Below are positions 23,696 to 32,895 of a stretch of 34,685 nucleotides of DNA, in pieces. The notes under the pieces were generated by a model. It made no database searches and was not told the DNA's origin. It was given only the letters and a program-made list of their open reading frames with translations. The stretch lies in NCBI GenBank assembly GCA_023664955.1, contig JAMPEV010000001.1, positions 52,936-87,620 of the forward strand, written 5' to 3'. Position numbers and translations under genes: made by a program. Origin of the DNA: Duncaniella sp. (GTDB taxonomy: Bacteria; Bacteroidota; Bacteroidia; Bacteroidales; Muribaculaceae). The stretch's first letter is position 1, and each line of letters starts with the position of its first letter.

Positions 23696-23703
23696 CAAAA
23701 TTA
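23696..23703 (-). promoter_or_regulatory. -7 box for the small membrane protein/OmpH-like pair
   Basis: TAATTTTG on the minus strand, 22 bases before the ATG at 23673. No clear TTG lies at the -33 distance. Confidence 0.45.
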
Positions 23704-23840
23704 ACAATTTACCTCTAATTTTTGCGCTCATATCAATTTTATTTTATAACTTAGTGGTGCAAAAAGATAAGATTTAACACTTGTTTGTTTCGAGTGCTAA
23801 TATTTGCTAAAACATTTCGACTTTTTATTAATCATTTTTT

Positions 23841-25301
23841 ATGGAAATCAAAGACCTCCAACCCCAGCTGGTTTTCTCTATTTTCGACCAGATTACCAAA
23901 ATACCACGTCCGTCAAAAAAAGAAGGCAAAATCCGTCAATTCCTTCTTGACTACGCTAAAAAGCACGGCATATCCGTGAAAACTGACAAAGTAGGCAACG
24001 TTGTGATGAGCAAGCCTGCCACCCCAGGCCATGAGAATGCCCCGACTGTAATCCTCCAAGGCCACATGGACATGGTGTGCGAGTCTAACAATAAAGGATT
24101 TGACTTTGAAAACTCTCCAATCGAAACAGTGATAGATGGAGACTGGATCCGTGCCAACGGAACAACACTCGGAGCTGACAACGGTATCGGCATGGCCGCC
24201 GCATTGGCAGCACTCACTGACGACTCTTATACTCACGGTCCATTGGAAGCTCTCTTCACAGTTGACGAAGAGACAGGTATGACCGGAGCTAATAATCTCG
24301 GCGAAGGGATGATTTCAGGGACCATGCTTCTAAACCTTGACTCTGAGGACGATGCTGAGATATTCGTAGGATGTGCCGGCGGTGTTGATACACAGGCATT
24401 CTTCCATTACCATCGCTCTTTTGCGCCAAAGGACTTCCTTTATTTCAAGATCAGTATCGAAGGCCTTAATGGCGGACACTCCGGAGGCGACATCCACCTC
24501 GGTCGTGCAAATGCCAACAAGCTCCTCGCTCGTTTCCTCTTTGACCTTTCCGGCAAGCACGAAGTCGTAGTTTCAGAAATTGACGGTGGCAATCTCCGCA
24601 ACGCTATCCCTCGTGCCAGCCACGCAGTTATTGGCGTTCACACTTCCAACAAGGAGACTGTCCGCACCATGCTCAACCTTTACATTGCCGACCTTGAGAA
24701 TGAATACAAGGGACTCGAACCCAACCTCAAAGTCACAATGGAAAGTGTCGACACTCCCGATTTCACCATCGATGAGACTACATCAGTCAACCTCATACGC
24801 TCACTCTACTGTGCGCCTCACGGCGTGATTTCAATGAGCCGCGAACTCGAAGGTCTCGTAGAAACCTCCACCAACCTTGCATCAGTGAAGATGGCTGCCG
24901 ACAACACCATCGTTGTTACCACAAGCCAGCGCAGCTCTGTAGAATCACGTAAATGGGACATCGCTCGCCAGGTTGAAGCCCTCTTCCTTCTCGCCGGCGC
25001 AGAAGTTAAGCATGGCGACGGCTATCCCGGATGGCAGCCCAACCTCGAGTCACCCATCATGAAGATTTCTCGCGATGCATATAAGGAGCTTTACGGAGTG
25101 ACTCCGGCCATCAAGGCTATTCACGCCGGATTGGAATGCGGACTTTTCCTCACCAAGTATCCCCACCTTGACATGGTATCGTTCGGTCCGACACTCCGCG
25201 ATGTTCACTCACCATCTGAGAGAATGTACATCCCGGCCGTCGAACGCTTCTGGGGTCAGCTTAAACGCACGCTCGAAAAAGTCGCCGATCTAAAAAAATA
25301 A
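23841..25301 (+). CDS. pepD: Aminoacyl-histidine dipeptidase (M20 family, PepD)
   Basis: A 486-residue cytoplasmic zinc dipeptidase that cleaves Xaa-His and related dipeptides. Metal and catalytic motifs are present: GHMDMV (His75, Asp77), TLGADNG (Asp113), VDEETGM (Glu143 catalytic, Glu144 metal), a LNLDSED segment supplying Asp, and a late HAGLECG histidine. The lid domain lies between about 190 and 390 (GLNGGHSGGDIHLGRAN). Full family length. It stands alone, followed 34 bases later by a terminator. A weak TAATATTTG lies about 35 bases before the ATG. Confidence 0.95.
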   Translation: MEIKDLQPQLVFSIFDQITKIPRPSKKEGKIRQFLLDYAKKHGISVKTDKVGNVVMSKPATPGHENAPTVILQGHMDMVCESNNKGFDFENSPIETVIDGDWIRANGTTLGADNGIGMAAALAALTDDSYTHGPLEALFTVDEETGMTGANNLGEGMISGTMLLNLDSEDDAEIFVGCAGGVDTQAFFHYHRSFAPKDFLYFKISIEGLNGGHSGGDIHLGRANANKLLARFLFDLSGKHEVVVSEIDGGNLRNAIPRASHAVIGVHTSNKETVRTMLNLYIADLENEYKGLEPNLKVTMESVDTPDFTIDETTSVNLIRSLYCAPHGVISMSRELEGLVETSTNLASVKMAADNTIVVTTSQRSSVESRKWDIARQVEALFLLAGAEVKHGDGYPGWQPNLESPIMKISRDAYKELYGVTPAIKAIHAGLECGLFLTKYPHLDMVSFGPTLRDVHSPSERMYIPAVERFWGQLKRTLEKVADLKK

Positions 25302-25334
25302 CTGAAGGGAAACCATTTAGAATGATTTTTTGAT

Positions 25335-25368
25335 ACTGCTTTGAACTTAATTGAAAGTTCAAAGCAGT
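25335..25368 (+). terminator. Terminator of pepD
   Basis: Perfect 13-bp stem (25335-25347 with 25356-25368), an 8-base loop, then TCTTTATG. Confidence 0.82.
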
Positions 25369-25644
25369 TCTTTATGTCATAGCATATTCGTTCACAAAAT
25401 TGCCAAAAATAAAATTAACATATTTATACATTTTATATTAAATATACTTAAAATCGAGCAATATCTCATTTTCTTGTAAACTTTTTCGATTTTCAAACGT
25501 CTATAATGTGTATGCTTTAATAATGTCCCTTTCCCGGACTGATTAAAAATGCTTATATTAATGCCGGATAATAATGATTAACCGGATTGCACCTGCAGCG
25601 CCGAGTGGCGCGGATAGGTAATTGTTGCACTAAAGCTTATTTAT
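25369..25644. other. AT-rich spacer with an imperfect dyad
   Basis: No ORF of note. CCGGATAATAAT facing ATGATTAACCGG around 25564-25585 is an imperfect dyad, and GCGCC/GGCGC (25599-25612) is a short GC stem. Either could be regulatory for the muramidase gene 60-80 bases on. I found no two-box promoter here. Confidence 0.4.
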
Positions 25645-26391
25645 ATGACTCGTCGATTAGCATTGTTATGCACCGCCATTCTCATTTCAACTGTGATTTT
25701 TTCAAAGAACGAATTACAAGATGCGAATGCGCCTGCCGACTCTCTTTCAAGAGCTATCGCAGAAAATCAACTAAAATTCCCGATTGACACAATAATCTCA
25801 CTTACCGATCAGGACTTCGAGGAAGTAGCTGACAGTCTTGGTGTTGAGGTTGCTGCCATAAAGGCTGTGGTCGACATCGAGGCCGGACGCGCCCACGAGG
25901 GTTTCTATGCCCCCGGTAAGCCTCTAATCAACTTTGACTTACCACTTTTCCGTCGCTTTGCATCAAAGCGAGGGGTTAATGTGTCAACATACAGTAAGTC
26001 TCACCCCATAGTATTCACCTCATCCAAGGGTTCGCAAAAGACAGCCCATCGTCGTCTCGACGCTGCCAAATCTATTAATACAAACGCTGCTTACGAAGGC
26101 ACATTTTGGGGAATGTTTCAGATTGGCGGATTTAACTGGAAACGTTGCGGGGCGGAAAGCATCAACGATTTTGTAGAAAAAATGTCTCGTTCAGAACGTG
26201 ACCAGCTTGACCTTTTTGCTAACTTTATAACCAATACAGGCCTGGTAAAGCATCTTAAAAATAAAAATTGGGCAGCTTTCGCACGTGGTTATAATGGACC
26301 GTCATACGCACGCCGTAACTACCACACCCGAATGGCATCAGCCTATAACCGCCACACCAAGTTACTCGCAGAAAAGAATTCGGAGTCATAA
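25645..26391 (+). CDS. N-acetylmuramidase (DUF3380-type), exported
   Basis: A 248-residue peptidoglycan hydrolase. Residues 1-20 (MTRRLALLCTAILISTVIFS) are a signal peptide. The domain begins near 52 (LTDQDFEEVADSLGVEVAAI). The likely catalytic Glu79 is in VVDIEAGRAHEGF, matching the family's (V)E...G.GF pattern. The substrate-groove motif GTFWGMFQIGGFNW and the C-terminal WAAFARGYNGPSYARRNYH are characteristic. It should cut glycan strands in the periplasm, for wall remodelling or as a domesticated endolysin. No phage genes are near, so a host role is likelier. Confidence 0.88.
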   Translation: MTRRLALLCTAILISTVIFSKNELQDANAPADSLSRAIAENQLKFPIDTIISLTDQDFEEVADSLGVEVAAIKAVVDIEAGRAHEGFYAPGKPLINFDLPLFRRFASKRGVNVSTYSKSHPIVFTSSKGSQKTAHRRLDAAKSINTNAAYEGTFWGMFQIGGFNWKRCGAESINDFVEKMSRSERDQLDLFANFITNTGLVKHLKNKNWAAFARGYNGPSYARRNYHTRMASAYNRHTKLLAEKNSES

Positions 26392-26406
26392 ATTCTAAAT
26401 TCTTCC

Positions 26407-26450
26407 AACAATCAGTAGGGGCGTACCGTGGTACGCCCCTACTGATTGTT
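26407..26450. terminator. Perfect palindrome between convergent genes
   Basis: AACAATCAGTAGGGGCGTAC plus C (26407-26427) faces its exact complement at 26430-26450, leaving a two-base centre. It sits between the muramidase gene and cysK, so it can end both transcripts. The T-run is poor and the GC-rich core contrasts with its surroundings, so it may be a mobile palindromic repeat. Confidence 0.7.
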
Positions 26451-26500
26451 GATATTTTGTTACAAAATAATGGGGATGGTATGAAGATGGCGTGCGAAGG

Positions 26501-27430
26501 CTACTCAAACAGGTAAGTTGAGAGATAGCGTTCACCGGTATCGGGGAGGAGTACTACAATGTTATTACCGACATTTTCAGGTTTCTTTGCTTCAGATGTG
26601 GCGACATGCAGAGCTGCGCCCGACGAGATTCCGACAAGTATACCTTCTGTTTTGGCTAATCGGCGTGAGGCCTCATATGCTTCTTCCGTCTCCACCGTTA
26701 CAATTTTGTCTACTACACCACCATTGTATGTATCAGGCACGAATCCGGCTCCGATTCCTTGTAACTTATGCGGACCCTGCTGGCCACCACTTAGCACTGC
26801 GGAATCTTTCGGCTCTACGGCAATTATCTGAATGTCAGGATTCTTCTCCTTAAGATACTTACCGATGCCACTGATAGTACCGCCGGTTCCTACTCCGGCC
26901 ACAAAAACATCAACTTTACCATCAAGAGCTTCCCATATTTCCGGTCCGGTGGTCCTATAATGAACCTCAGGGTTAGCCGGATTAACAAACTGACCAAGAA
27001 TAACAGCACCAGGAGTCGCTATTTGCAATTTCTCAGCTTCTGAAATAGCCCCTTTCATCCCCTCGGCACCGGGTGTCAACACAATCTTCGCTCCAAGAGC
27101 CGCTAAGAGCTTCCTACGTTCCACGCTCATAGTCTCGGGCATTGTCAAAATTACATTGTATCCGCGAGCCGTGCCAACGAGAGCAAGCCCCACTCCGGTG
27201 TTTCCGCTTGTTGGTTCGATAATCGTACCACCAGACTTCAAAACACCCTGCTTTTCAGCTTCGTTAATCATGTTAAGAGCCACACGATCCTTTACAGAAC
27301 CGCCCGGATTAAACGATTCTATCTTTGCAAAAATATTACAAAGGGCCTCAACTGACTTATCATAACTGTTGAGTAGTACCAACGGAGTGTTTCCGATAGT
27401 TTCTAAGATTGAATTTAGATATTTACCCAT
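26501..27430 (-). CDS. cysK: Cysteine synthase (O-acetylserine sulfhydrylase)
   Basis: A 309-residue PLP enzyme making cysteine from O-acetylserine and sulfide. The start at 27430 ([18 protein letters not shown]) fits the family; an in-frame start at 27496 would overlap radC and add an unrelated extension. PLP Lys47 lies in GGSVKDR, the phosphate and substrate loops are PTSGNTG (73-79) and GTGGT (181-185), and the C-terminus [13 protein letters not shown] is typical of CysK. Last gene of a minus-strand run, 46 bases after radC; there is no cysE nearby. Confidence 0.96.
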   Translation of the reverse strand: MGKYLNSILETIGNTPLVLLNSYDKSVEALCNIFAKIESFNPGGSVKDRVALNMINEAEKQGVLKSGGTIIEPTSGNTGVGLALVGTARGYNVILTMPETMSVERRKLLAALGAKIVLTPGAEGMKGAISEAEKLQIATPGAVILGQFVNPANPEVHYRTTGPEIWEALDGKVDVFVAGVGTGGTISGIGKYLKEKNPDIQIIAVEPKDSAVLSGGQQGPHKLQGIGAGFVPDTYNGGVVDKIVTVETEEAYEASRRLAKTEGILVGISSGAALHVATSEAKKPENVGNNIVVLLPDTGERYLSTYLFE

Positions 27431-27476
27431 AAGATTGAACGTTTTTGCTTTATAACGACACCGTGTACCGGTTAGT

Positions 27477-28184
27477 TCACATACGTCCTTCATCATTATA
27501 AGAATAAAATCTATTCCCGGCTATTATGACATGGTCAAGCACCTTAATATCCAAGTATTCAGCACCATTCTTTATCCTACGAGTCAGATTATCATCCTCA
27601 CCACTAGGCCGATTATTGCCCGACGGATGATTATGAACTAAGATAATCCCTGAAGCCAAGCAGTCAATCGCACGCTTCAGCAGCAGCTTCACATCCACCA
27701 CTGTAGCAGAAAGACCGCCCTGTGAGATACACCTCTTATATGTAACCTTATTTCCTCGATTAAGCATCAATACCCAAAACTCCTCATATTCAAGATGTGC
27801 CAACTTCGGCTGCATAAGCGTCACCACATCCTGACTTGACCGTATCATAGGATTCTCATTCGCTTCGGCCTGCTCCCTGTTGCGCCTCCCAAGTTCGAAA
27901 GCTGCCGCCAAACTAACTGCCTTAGCTTGACCGACACCACGGTATTTACTCATTAACTCATTGATACTCAGTCGAGCAAGATTATCCACACGATTATCAC
28001 AGTCGTAGAGAATCTTCTTCGCCATATCAATTACCGACAATCCCGGCAAACCACCGCCAAAAATTATGGCGATCAACTCAGCATCGCTCAATGACCTTAT
28101 TCCCTGTGACAAGGCTTTTTCGCGCGGTTTATCGTCATCTCCCAAATCCTGAACTCGGATTGAGGTAAATTCACTTTGTTCCAT
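27477..28184 (-). CDS. radC: RadC family JAB/MPN-domain protein
   Basis: A 235-residue protein; I chose the start [20 protein letters not shown] because the longer frame to 28274 would run into the glycosyltransferase gene and lacks homology. An N-terminal UPF0758 region leads to a helix-hairpin-helix-like segment ([20 protein letters not shown], 79-98). The MPN+ metal motif [15 protein letters not shown] follows, with His184, His186, Ser194 and Asp197. The family is widely conserved, but its DNA-repair role is doubtful. It lies 37 bases after the GT2 gene and 46 before cysK. Confidence 0.94.
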   Translation of the reverse strand: MEQSEFTSIRVQDLGDDDKPREKALSQGIRSLSDAELIAIIFGGGLPGLSVIDMAKKILYDCDNRVDNLARLSINELMSKYRGVGQAKAVSLAAAFELGRRNREQAEANENPMIRSSQDVVTLMQPKLAHLEYEEFWVLMLNRGNKVTYKRCISQGGLSATVVDVKLLLKRAIDCLASGIILVHNHPSGNNRPSGEDDNLTRRIKNGAEYLDIKVLDHVIIAGNRFYSYNDEGRM

Positions 28185-28221
28185 TAATATTGTTGATTTA
28201 TAGAGTGTTTCTAATATAAAA

Positions 28222-29223
28222 TCATTTACCTTTACGGAGCATGATTTCTTCGTTAACGTCTCGGCCTTGGCCAAGGAGTATCTTCAGGAAATAGGCCTTA
28301 ATGAAACCGCAACCATATCCCACGATCTGTATCACACTTGCAGGCACAGCCTTAAGAGCGATTACAAATGAACCGGTGGAAATCCACGCCATGCAGAATA
28401 TAGCCAATAAATATATTCCTATCGGAAAGAGAAACCAAGGTGAGACCACAATACCGCAAACCACTAAAGTCAGACCAATAATCACCGCCAAAGCCGGCAA
28501 AGCATGCACTAACTTCAAAGAGCCGGGATAAAGAAGTTTCAACGTAATTCTGGACATTCCAAACACATACACTTGACGCAAAAACTTCTTGAAATCAACC
28601 CTGCGCTTATGGTATACGAAAGCGGAATGGATTAGTGAAACATGAAATCCGGCATTTCTAATCCTCGTTGACATATCGATATCCTCCGAAAACATTTCCC
28701 TGAAACCACCCACCTCATCATAAACCTCCCGACTAAACCCCATATTAAAAGTGCGAGGCACAAACTTCTCCAAGCTCACCTTTCCACCACGAATACCTCC
28801 CGTGGTCAGGAATGAAGTCATAGAGTAATTGATAGCCTTCTGGGTGTCAGAAAAAGACTCATGAGCGGCATCCGGACCACCGAAACAATCCGTTGGATTC
28901 TTTGCAAGCTCTTCGGTCAATATCCCGAAATAATTCTGTGGAATCACACAGTCACTGTCAAAAAAGATGAAATAGTCACCCTTAGCCCTATCCAATCCAT
29001 AATTCCGCGCTATCGACCTACCTTCATTTTCTTTGTAATAATATCGAACATTAACATCAGGAAACTCCTCCATAACCATCTCACACGGCTCCGTAGAGCC
29101 ATCCTCAACAAGTATCACCTCAAAATTTTTAAGCAACTGCTTATCAAGGCTCTCCAATAAATCCCGGACCTCGTCAATGCGATTATAAACCGGGACAATG
29201 ATTGAAAATTTCGGCTTATCCAT
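28222..29223 (-). CDS. Family 2 glycosyltransferase with C-terminal membrane segment
   Basis: A 333-residue GT-A enzyme. KFSIIVPVYNRIDEV opens the nucleotide-sugar fold, VILVEDGSTE and FDSD (88-91, metal-binding Asp) follow, GRSIARNYGLDRAKGD is conserved, and SEDIDMSTRIRNAG supplies the acceptor-side Glu-Asp at 180-181. Two or so hydrophobic spans at about 240-285 anchor it to the inner membrane. It probably adds sugars to a lipid-linked or envelope glycan. Its ATG overlaps the nspC stop by one base (TAATG), so translation is coupled to a polyamine gene, with no evident metabolic link. Confidence 0.88.
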   Translation of the reverse strand: MDKPKFSIIVPVYNRIDEVRDLLESLDKQLLKNFEVILVEDGSTEPCEMVMEEFPDVNVRYYYKENEGRSIARNYGLDRAKGDYFIFFDSDCVIPQNYFGILTEELAKNPTDCFGGPDAAHESFSDTQKAINYSMTSFLTTGGIRGGKVSLEKFVPRTFNMGFSREVYDEVGGFREMFSEDIDMSTRIRNAGFHVSLIHSAFVYHKRRVDFKKFLRQVYVFGMSRITLKLLYPGSLKLVHALPALAVIIGLTLVVCGIVVSPWFLFPIGIYLLAIFCMAWISTGSFVIALKAVPASVIQIVGYGCGFIKAYFLKILLGQGRDVNEEIMLRKGK

Positions 29224-30353
29224 TAACTCATGCGATTTTTATAATCTTGGTAATCAAACTGTCGCAAATATTTACAATCGCCTTTATTATCACACATCAC
29301 AATCGCCGGATGCTGAATACCATTAAACATATTGGTTTTCACCGTAGTATAATGATTCATATCCTCAAGAGTGAGCCGATCGCCTTCCTTCAAAGGCTTA
29401 TCAAACCACCAATCGCCCACGTAATCACCACTCAGGCAAGAATTTCCGCCCAAACGATATTTCGGCAGACCCTCTGCCTCCTTGGCACTTTCAGTGATGG
29501 CAGGTTGATAAGGCATCTCCAGACAATCGGGCATGTGGCACGCAAATGAAGCATCAATAATCGCTGTCTTCACCCCTTGATTTTCAACCACATCGAGAAC
29601 ACTTGTAATTAAATCACCCGTACGCCACGTAAAAGCACTCCCCGGCTCCATCACAACCTTCAGCCATGGGTAGCGCGAACGGAACTCCTTAAGCAAACTA
29701 ATAAGATGCTCAACATCGTACCCCTCACGAGTCATCAAATGTCCACCGCCAAAGTTTACCCATTTTAATTGTTGGAAGAACTTACCAAACTGACTCTCAA
29801 ATGCTTCGAGAACTTTAGCAAGGTCATAGGAAGAACTTTCACATAAAGCATGAAAATGCAATCCCTCAATACCCTCAGGAAGCACACCCGTAAGTTGCTC
29901 CTCAGTGACGCCGAAACGAGAGCCCGGGAGAGCAGGATTATAAATCTCCGTATCAATGACAGAACATTGCGGATTTACCCTCAACCCCGGAGAAACGCCC
30001 CTTTCAATGGCCCGCGATCCGTATTTCTCCCACTGATGAAGCGAATTAAACGTTATATGGGTGGCTCTTGACAGAAACTCATCGATGGTAGCATCGGTAT
30101 AAACCGGGCAGTACACATGCGCCTCGCCGCCAAGTTCCTCATTACCAAGCTTCAACTCGTTAAGAGAACTTGATGTGAAATCACGGTTATACTCTCGAAC
30201 CACGTCGAAACTTCGCCACAAGGCATTGGCTTTGAACGCCATAATGATATTCACTCCGGCTTCTTGCTCCACTCTGTTAATGAGCGAAAGATTACGGCGA
30301 AGTTTATCCTCATATACTACGTAAAAGGGAGTTGGTATATCTTGAATCTTCAT
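29223..30353 (-). CDS. nspC: Carboxynorspermidine decarboxylase
   Basis: A 376-residue PLP enzyme of the alanine-racemase fold that makes spermidine (or norspermidine) in the alternative carboxyspermidine route common in gut Bacteroidetes. PLP Lys41 is in AFKANA, the HFHALCE helix and FGGGH phosphate loop are present, EPGSAF follows, and the catalytic Cys306 is in GGNSCLSGD. Normal length. The partner dehydrogenase gene is not in the window. It follows pcrA by 94 bases, a gap where I see no consensus promoter. Confidence 0.94.
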   Translation of the reverse strand: MKIQDIPTPFYVVYEDKLRRNLSLINRVEQEAGVNIIMAFKANALWRSFDVVREYNRDFTSSSLNELKLGNEELGGEAHVYCPVYTDATIDEFLSRATHITFNSLHQWEKYGSRAIERGVSPGLRVNPQCSVIDTEIYNPALPGSRFGVTEEQLTGVLPEGIEGLHFHALCESSSYDLAKVLEAFESQFGKFFQQLKWVNFGGGHLMTREGYDVEHLISLLKEFRSRYPWLKVVMEPGSAFTWRTGDLITSVLDVVENQGVKTAIIDASFACHMPDCLEMPYQPAITESAKEAEGLPKYRLGGNSCLSGDYVGDWWFDKPLKEGDRLTLEDMNHYTTVKTNMFNGIQHPAIVMCDNKGDCKYLRQFDYQDYKNRMS

Positions 30354-30447
30354 CTATCTGTTAGGAATTGAGTTTATATCTACTTAGCTTAGAAGGTGAT
30401 TGAAAAGAATTTACTACTTTCGACACAAGATGTTAACAATAGCAACA

Positions 30448-32862
30448 TCATCCCACAATTGCAAATTTAGCAAACTTCAGCAGCAACATTCTTTTACCGG
30501 TGGTGTTGAAATCCACCGCGATTTTCGCATCCATGCCTGATTGGTCAACACCGGTAATCACACCTCTTCCGAACTTGCTATGTTCAATCACATTCCCCTC
30601 CTTTACCTCACTAACCGTATGAAGCGAGAATCCACCAACCGAAGTCTTAACGGCAGACCGTGAATTAACATTTGCCAAGGTCGATGAGGCAGGGTAAGAA
30701 GGTTGTGCCGATGAGACAGATATCCGCTGATTCGTATCAATATTTCTCCATGGGGCCGGAGAATTTGTGGATGACTGAGATGATGATTTACGCCGCAAGT
30801 CGTTCAGGCTACGAGCCGACCCTGCCATTGATGCGTGGTAATTAACGGTTGGACGTGTCTTCGGATACCCCGAAGTTGACCCGAAGTCAGTACCGGCAGA
30901 TAGTTTAAGATATTTGCTATCAATATCTTTCAAGAACCGTGACGGACGGCAACTCATAGTCTGACCATTGCGAAAACGAGAAGCCGCATAGGAAATCATG
31001 CAAAATTTCCTTGCCCTCGTAATAGCGACATACAGTAATCTGCGTTCCTCCTCTATCTGCGAAGGTGAATCCTGAGCCATGGCCGACGGAAAAAGCTCCT
31101 CCTCAGCACCAACTATAAACACGTTATTAAATTCCAGACCCTTAGCAGCATGGACAGTCATCAAAGTAACACGTTCCTCCAAGCCGTCGTTATCCGAATC
31201 CTGGTCAGTAGCAAGCGACACCTCCGACATGAAGTGCATTAATGATTTCTCCTCATTGCCCTCCTCCTCACGCATCTCAACAAAATCCTTCACACCGGCA
31301 AGCAATTCCTCCAAATTCTCCTGTTTGGATATGCTCTCGGGTGTCCCGTCTGATAAGAGCATGGTAAAGAGACCTGTACGGTCAATTATCATACGTGCGA
31401 CTTGATATGCGTCCTCACCCTTCTCGTTAGCCTGTATAAAAATGCCTATCAAATCGGCAAACGCATTAAGTTTTTTCGATGTACCCGAATTAATTCCCAC
31501 GTCGTAATGTGGCAGATTTTTTATCACATTCCACACACTCGTCTTATGGTCGATAGCGCATCTTGTTAATTTATTGAGAGTTGTGTCACCAATACCACGT
31601 GTGGGAAAATTTATAATACGCTTCAAAGCCTCATCATCATCGGGATTAATCGACAGACGGAAATAAGCGATGGCATCCTTTACCTCCTTGCGCTGGTAAA
31701 ATGACAGACCGCCATAAATCCTATAAGGAATATTACGCTTACGGAGAGCCTCCTCAAGCACACGGCTTTGGGCATTAGTACGGTATAATATCGCAAACTC
31801 ATCGCAGCCATCGCCGGAATTCATCTTCACCTGCGATATTCTCGAAGCTACCTGATAAGCCTCTTCAAAATCGCTATAGCATTTTGCGACCTCAATAGGC
31901 GAACCAATCTCATTCTCGGAATATACATTTTTCCGTATCTGGTCCTGATTCTTATCTATAAGCGAACCGGCTGCGTCAATGATGTTGCGGGTCGAACGGT
32001 AATTTCTTTCAAGTTTGAAAGTCTGAAGATTCGGATAGGACTTCTTTAGGTCAAGAATGTTTCGTATATTCGCCCCGCGGAAAGAATAAATACTTTGAGC
32101 ATCATCTCCCACCACACATAGTTTCTCACTCACCTTAGTGAGCTGGGTCACTATCACATGTTGGGCAAAGTTAGTATCTTGATACTCATCCACAAGCAGA
32201 TACCTGAAATATTCCTGATAATGATGCAGCACATCAGGATTGTCACGCAGCAACACGTTGGTATAGTAAAGCAAATCGTCGAAATCCATTGCTCCTGCCA
32301 CATGACATCGATCGCGGTACACACGATAAATCTCACCCATCAGAGGTCGACGAGCCTGACGGTCCGCCTCCATTATATCACTGTACGTAACATAATCTTC
32401 AGGCGATATTAATGCATTCTTCGCCGTGGAAATAGCGTTGATAACCACCGAAGGCTTGTAAATCTTATCGTCAAGATTCATATCCTTTATGATGGTCTTG
32501 ACAAGCGACTTACTGTCAGCTGAATCGTAAATTGTGAAATTACTTTTATACCCAAGCCTCTCGGCGTTACTGCGAAGAATGCGTGCGAAAATGGAGTGGA
32601 ATGTACCCATCCATAGCTTTGATGCCACATTATGTCCCACAAGCTGCTCCACACGCTCCCTCATTTCCCGGGCGGCCTTATTAGTGAATGTAAGTGCAAG
32701 TATTCTCCATGGCTCGTAACCAAGCTGGAGCAGATGCACTATCTTATAAGTCAAGACACGGGTTTTGCCGGAGCCCGCACCGGCAATAACCAGTTGCGGG
32801 CCCTTGCAATATTCCACCGCGTCTCTCTGCTGAGAATTCAGTTTACTCAGGTATTCGTCCAT
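30448..32862 (-). CDS. pcrA: PcrA/UvrD-type superfamily 1 DNA helicase
   Basis: An 804-residue 3'-5' helicase for repair and displacement of DNA-bound proteins. The motifs run in order: QRDAVEY, Walker A GAGSGKT (28-34), LTFTNKAAREM, DEYQDTN (Walker B), GDDAQSIYSFRGA, LERNYRSTRNI, LMTVHAAKGLEF and YVAITRARK. A long Ser-rich linker (about 680-745) leads to a C-terminal Tudor-like tail (EGNVIEHSKFGRGVITGVDQ) as in PcrA. It starts 33 bases after the dipeptidase gene and is the second of the minus-strand run. Confidence 0.96.
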   Translation of the reverse strand: MDEYLSKLNSQQRDAVEYCKGPQLVIAGAGSGKTRVLTYKIVHLLQLGYEPWRILALTFTNKAAREMRERVEQLVGHNVASKLWMGTFHSIFARILRSNAERLGYKSNFTIYDSADSKSLVKTIIKDMNLDDKIYKPSVVINAISTAKNALISPEDYVTYSDIMEADRQARRPLMGEIYRVYRDRCHVAGAMDFDDLLYYTNVLLRDNPDVLHHYQEYFRYLLVDEYQDTNFAQHVIVTQLTKVSEKLCVVGDDAQSIYSFRGANIRNILDLKKSYPNLQTFKLERNYRSTRNIIDAAGSLIDKNQDQIRKNVYSENEIGSPIEVAKCYSDFEEAYQVASRISQVKMNSGDGCDEFAILYRTNAQSRVLEEALRKRNIPYRIYGGLSFYQRKEVKDAIAYFRLSINPDDDEALKRIINFPTRGIGDTTLNKLTRCAIDHKTSVWNVIKNLPHYDVGINSGTSKKLNAFADLIGIFIQANEKGEDAYQVARMIIDRTGLFTMLLSDGTPESISKQENLEELLAGVKDFVEMREEEGNEEKSLMHFMSEVSLATDQDSDNDGLEERVTLMTVHAAKGLEFNNVFIVGAEEELFPSAMAQDSPSQIEEERRLLYVAITRARKFCMISYAASRFRNGQTMSCRPSRFLKDIDSKYLKLSAGTDFGSTSGYPKTRPTVNYHASMAGSARSLNDLRRKSSSQSSTNSPAPWRNIDTNQRISVSSAQPSYPASSTLANVNSRSAVKTSVGGFSLHTVSEVKEGNVIEHSKFGRGVITGVDQSGMDAKIAVDFNTTGKRMLLLKFAKFAIVG

Positions 32863-32895
32863 TAGAGTAGATAAAAGCTCTTATCAAAGAGTGTT

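Noticed and set aside
25645-26391. N-acetylmuramidase as evidence of a prophage
   Set aside because: It has a Sec signal peptide, and no holin, structural or replication phage genes are nearby.
27431-27496. Longer cysK start
   Set aside because: It overlaps the end of radC and adds 22 residues not seen in cysteine synthases.
28185-28274. Longer radC start
   Set aside because: It runs antiparallel-free but directly over the end of the glycosyltransferase gene on the same strand, and the added residues resemble no RadC N-terminus.
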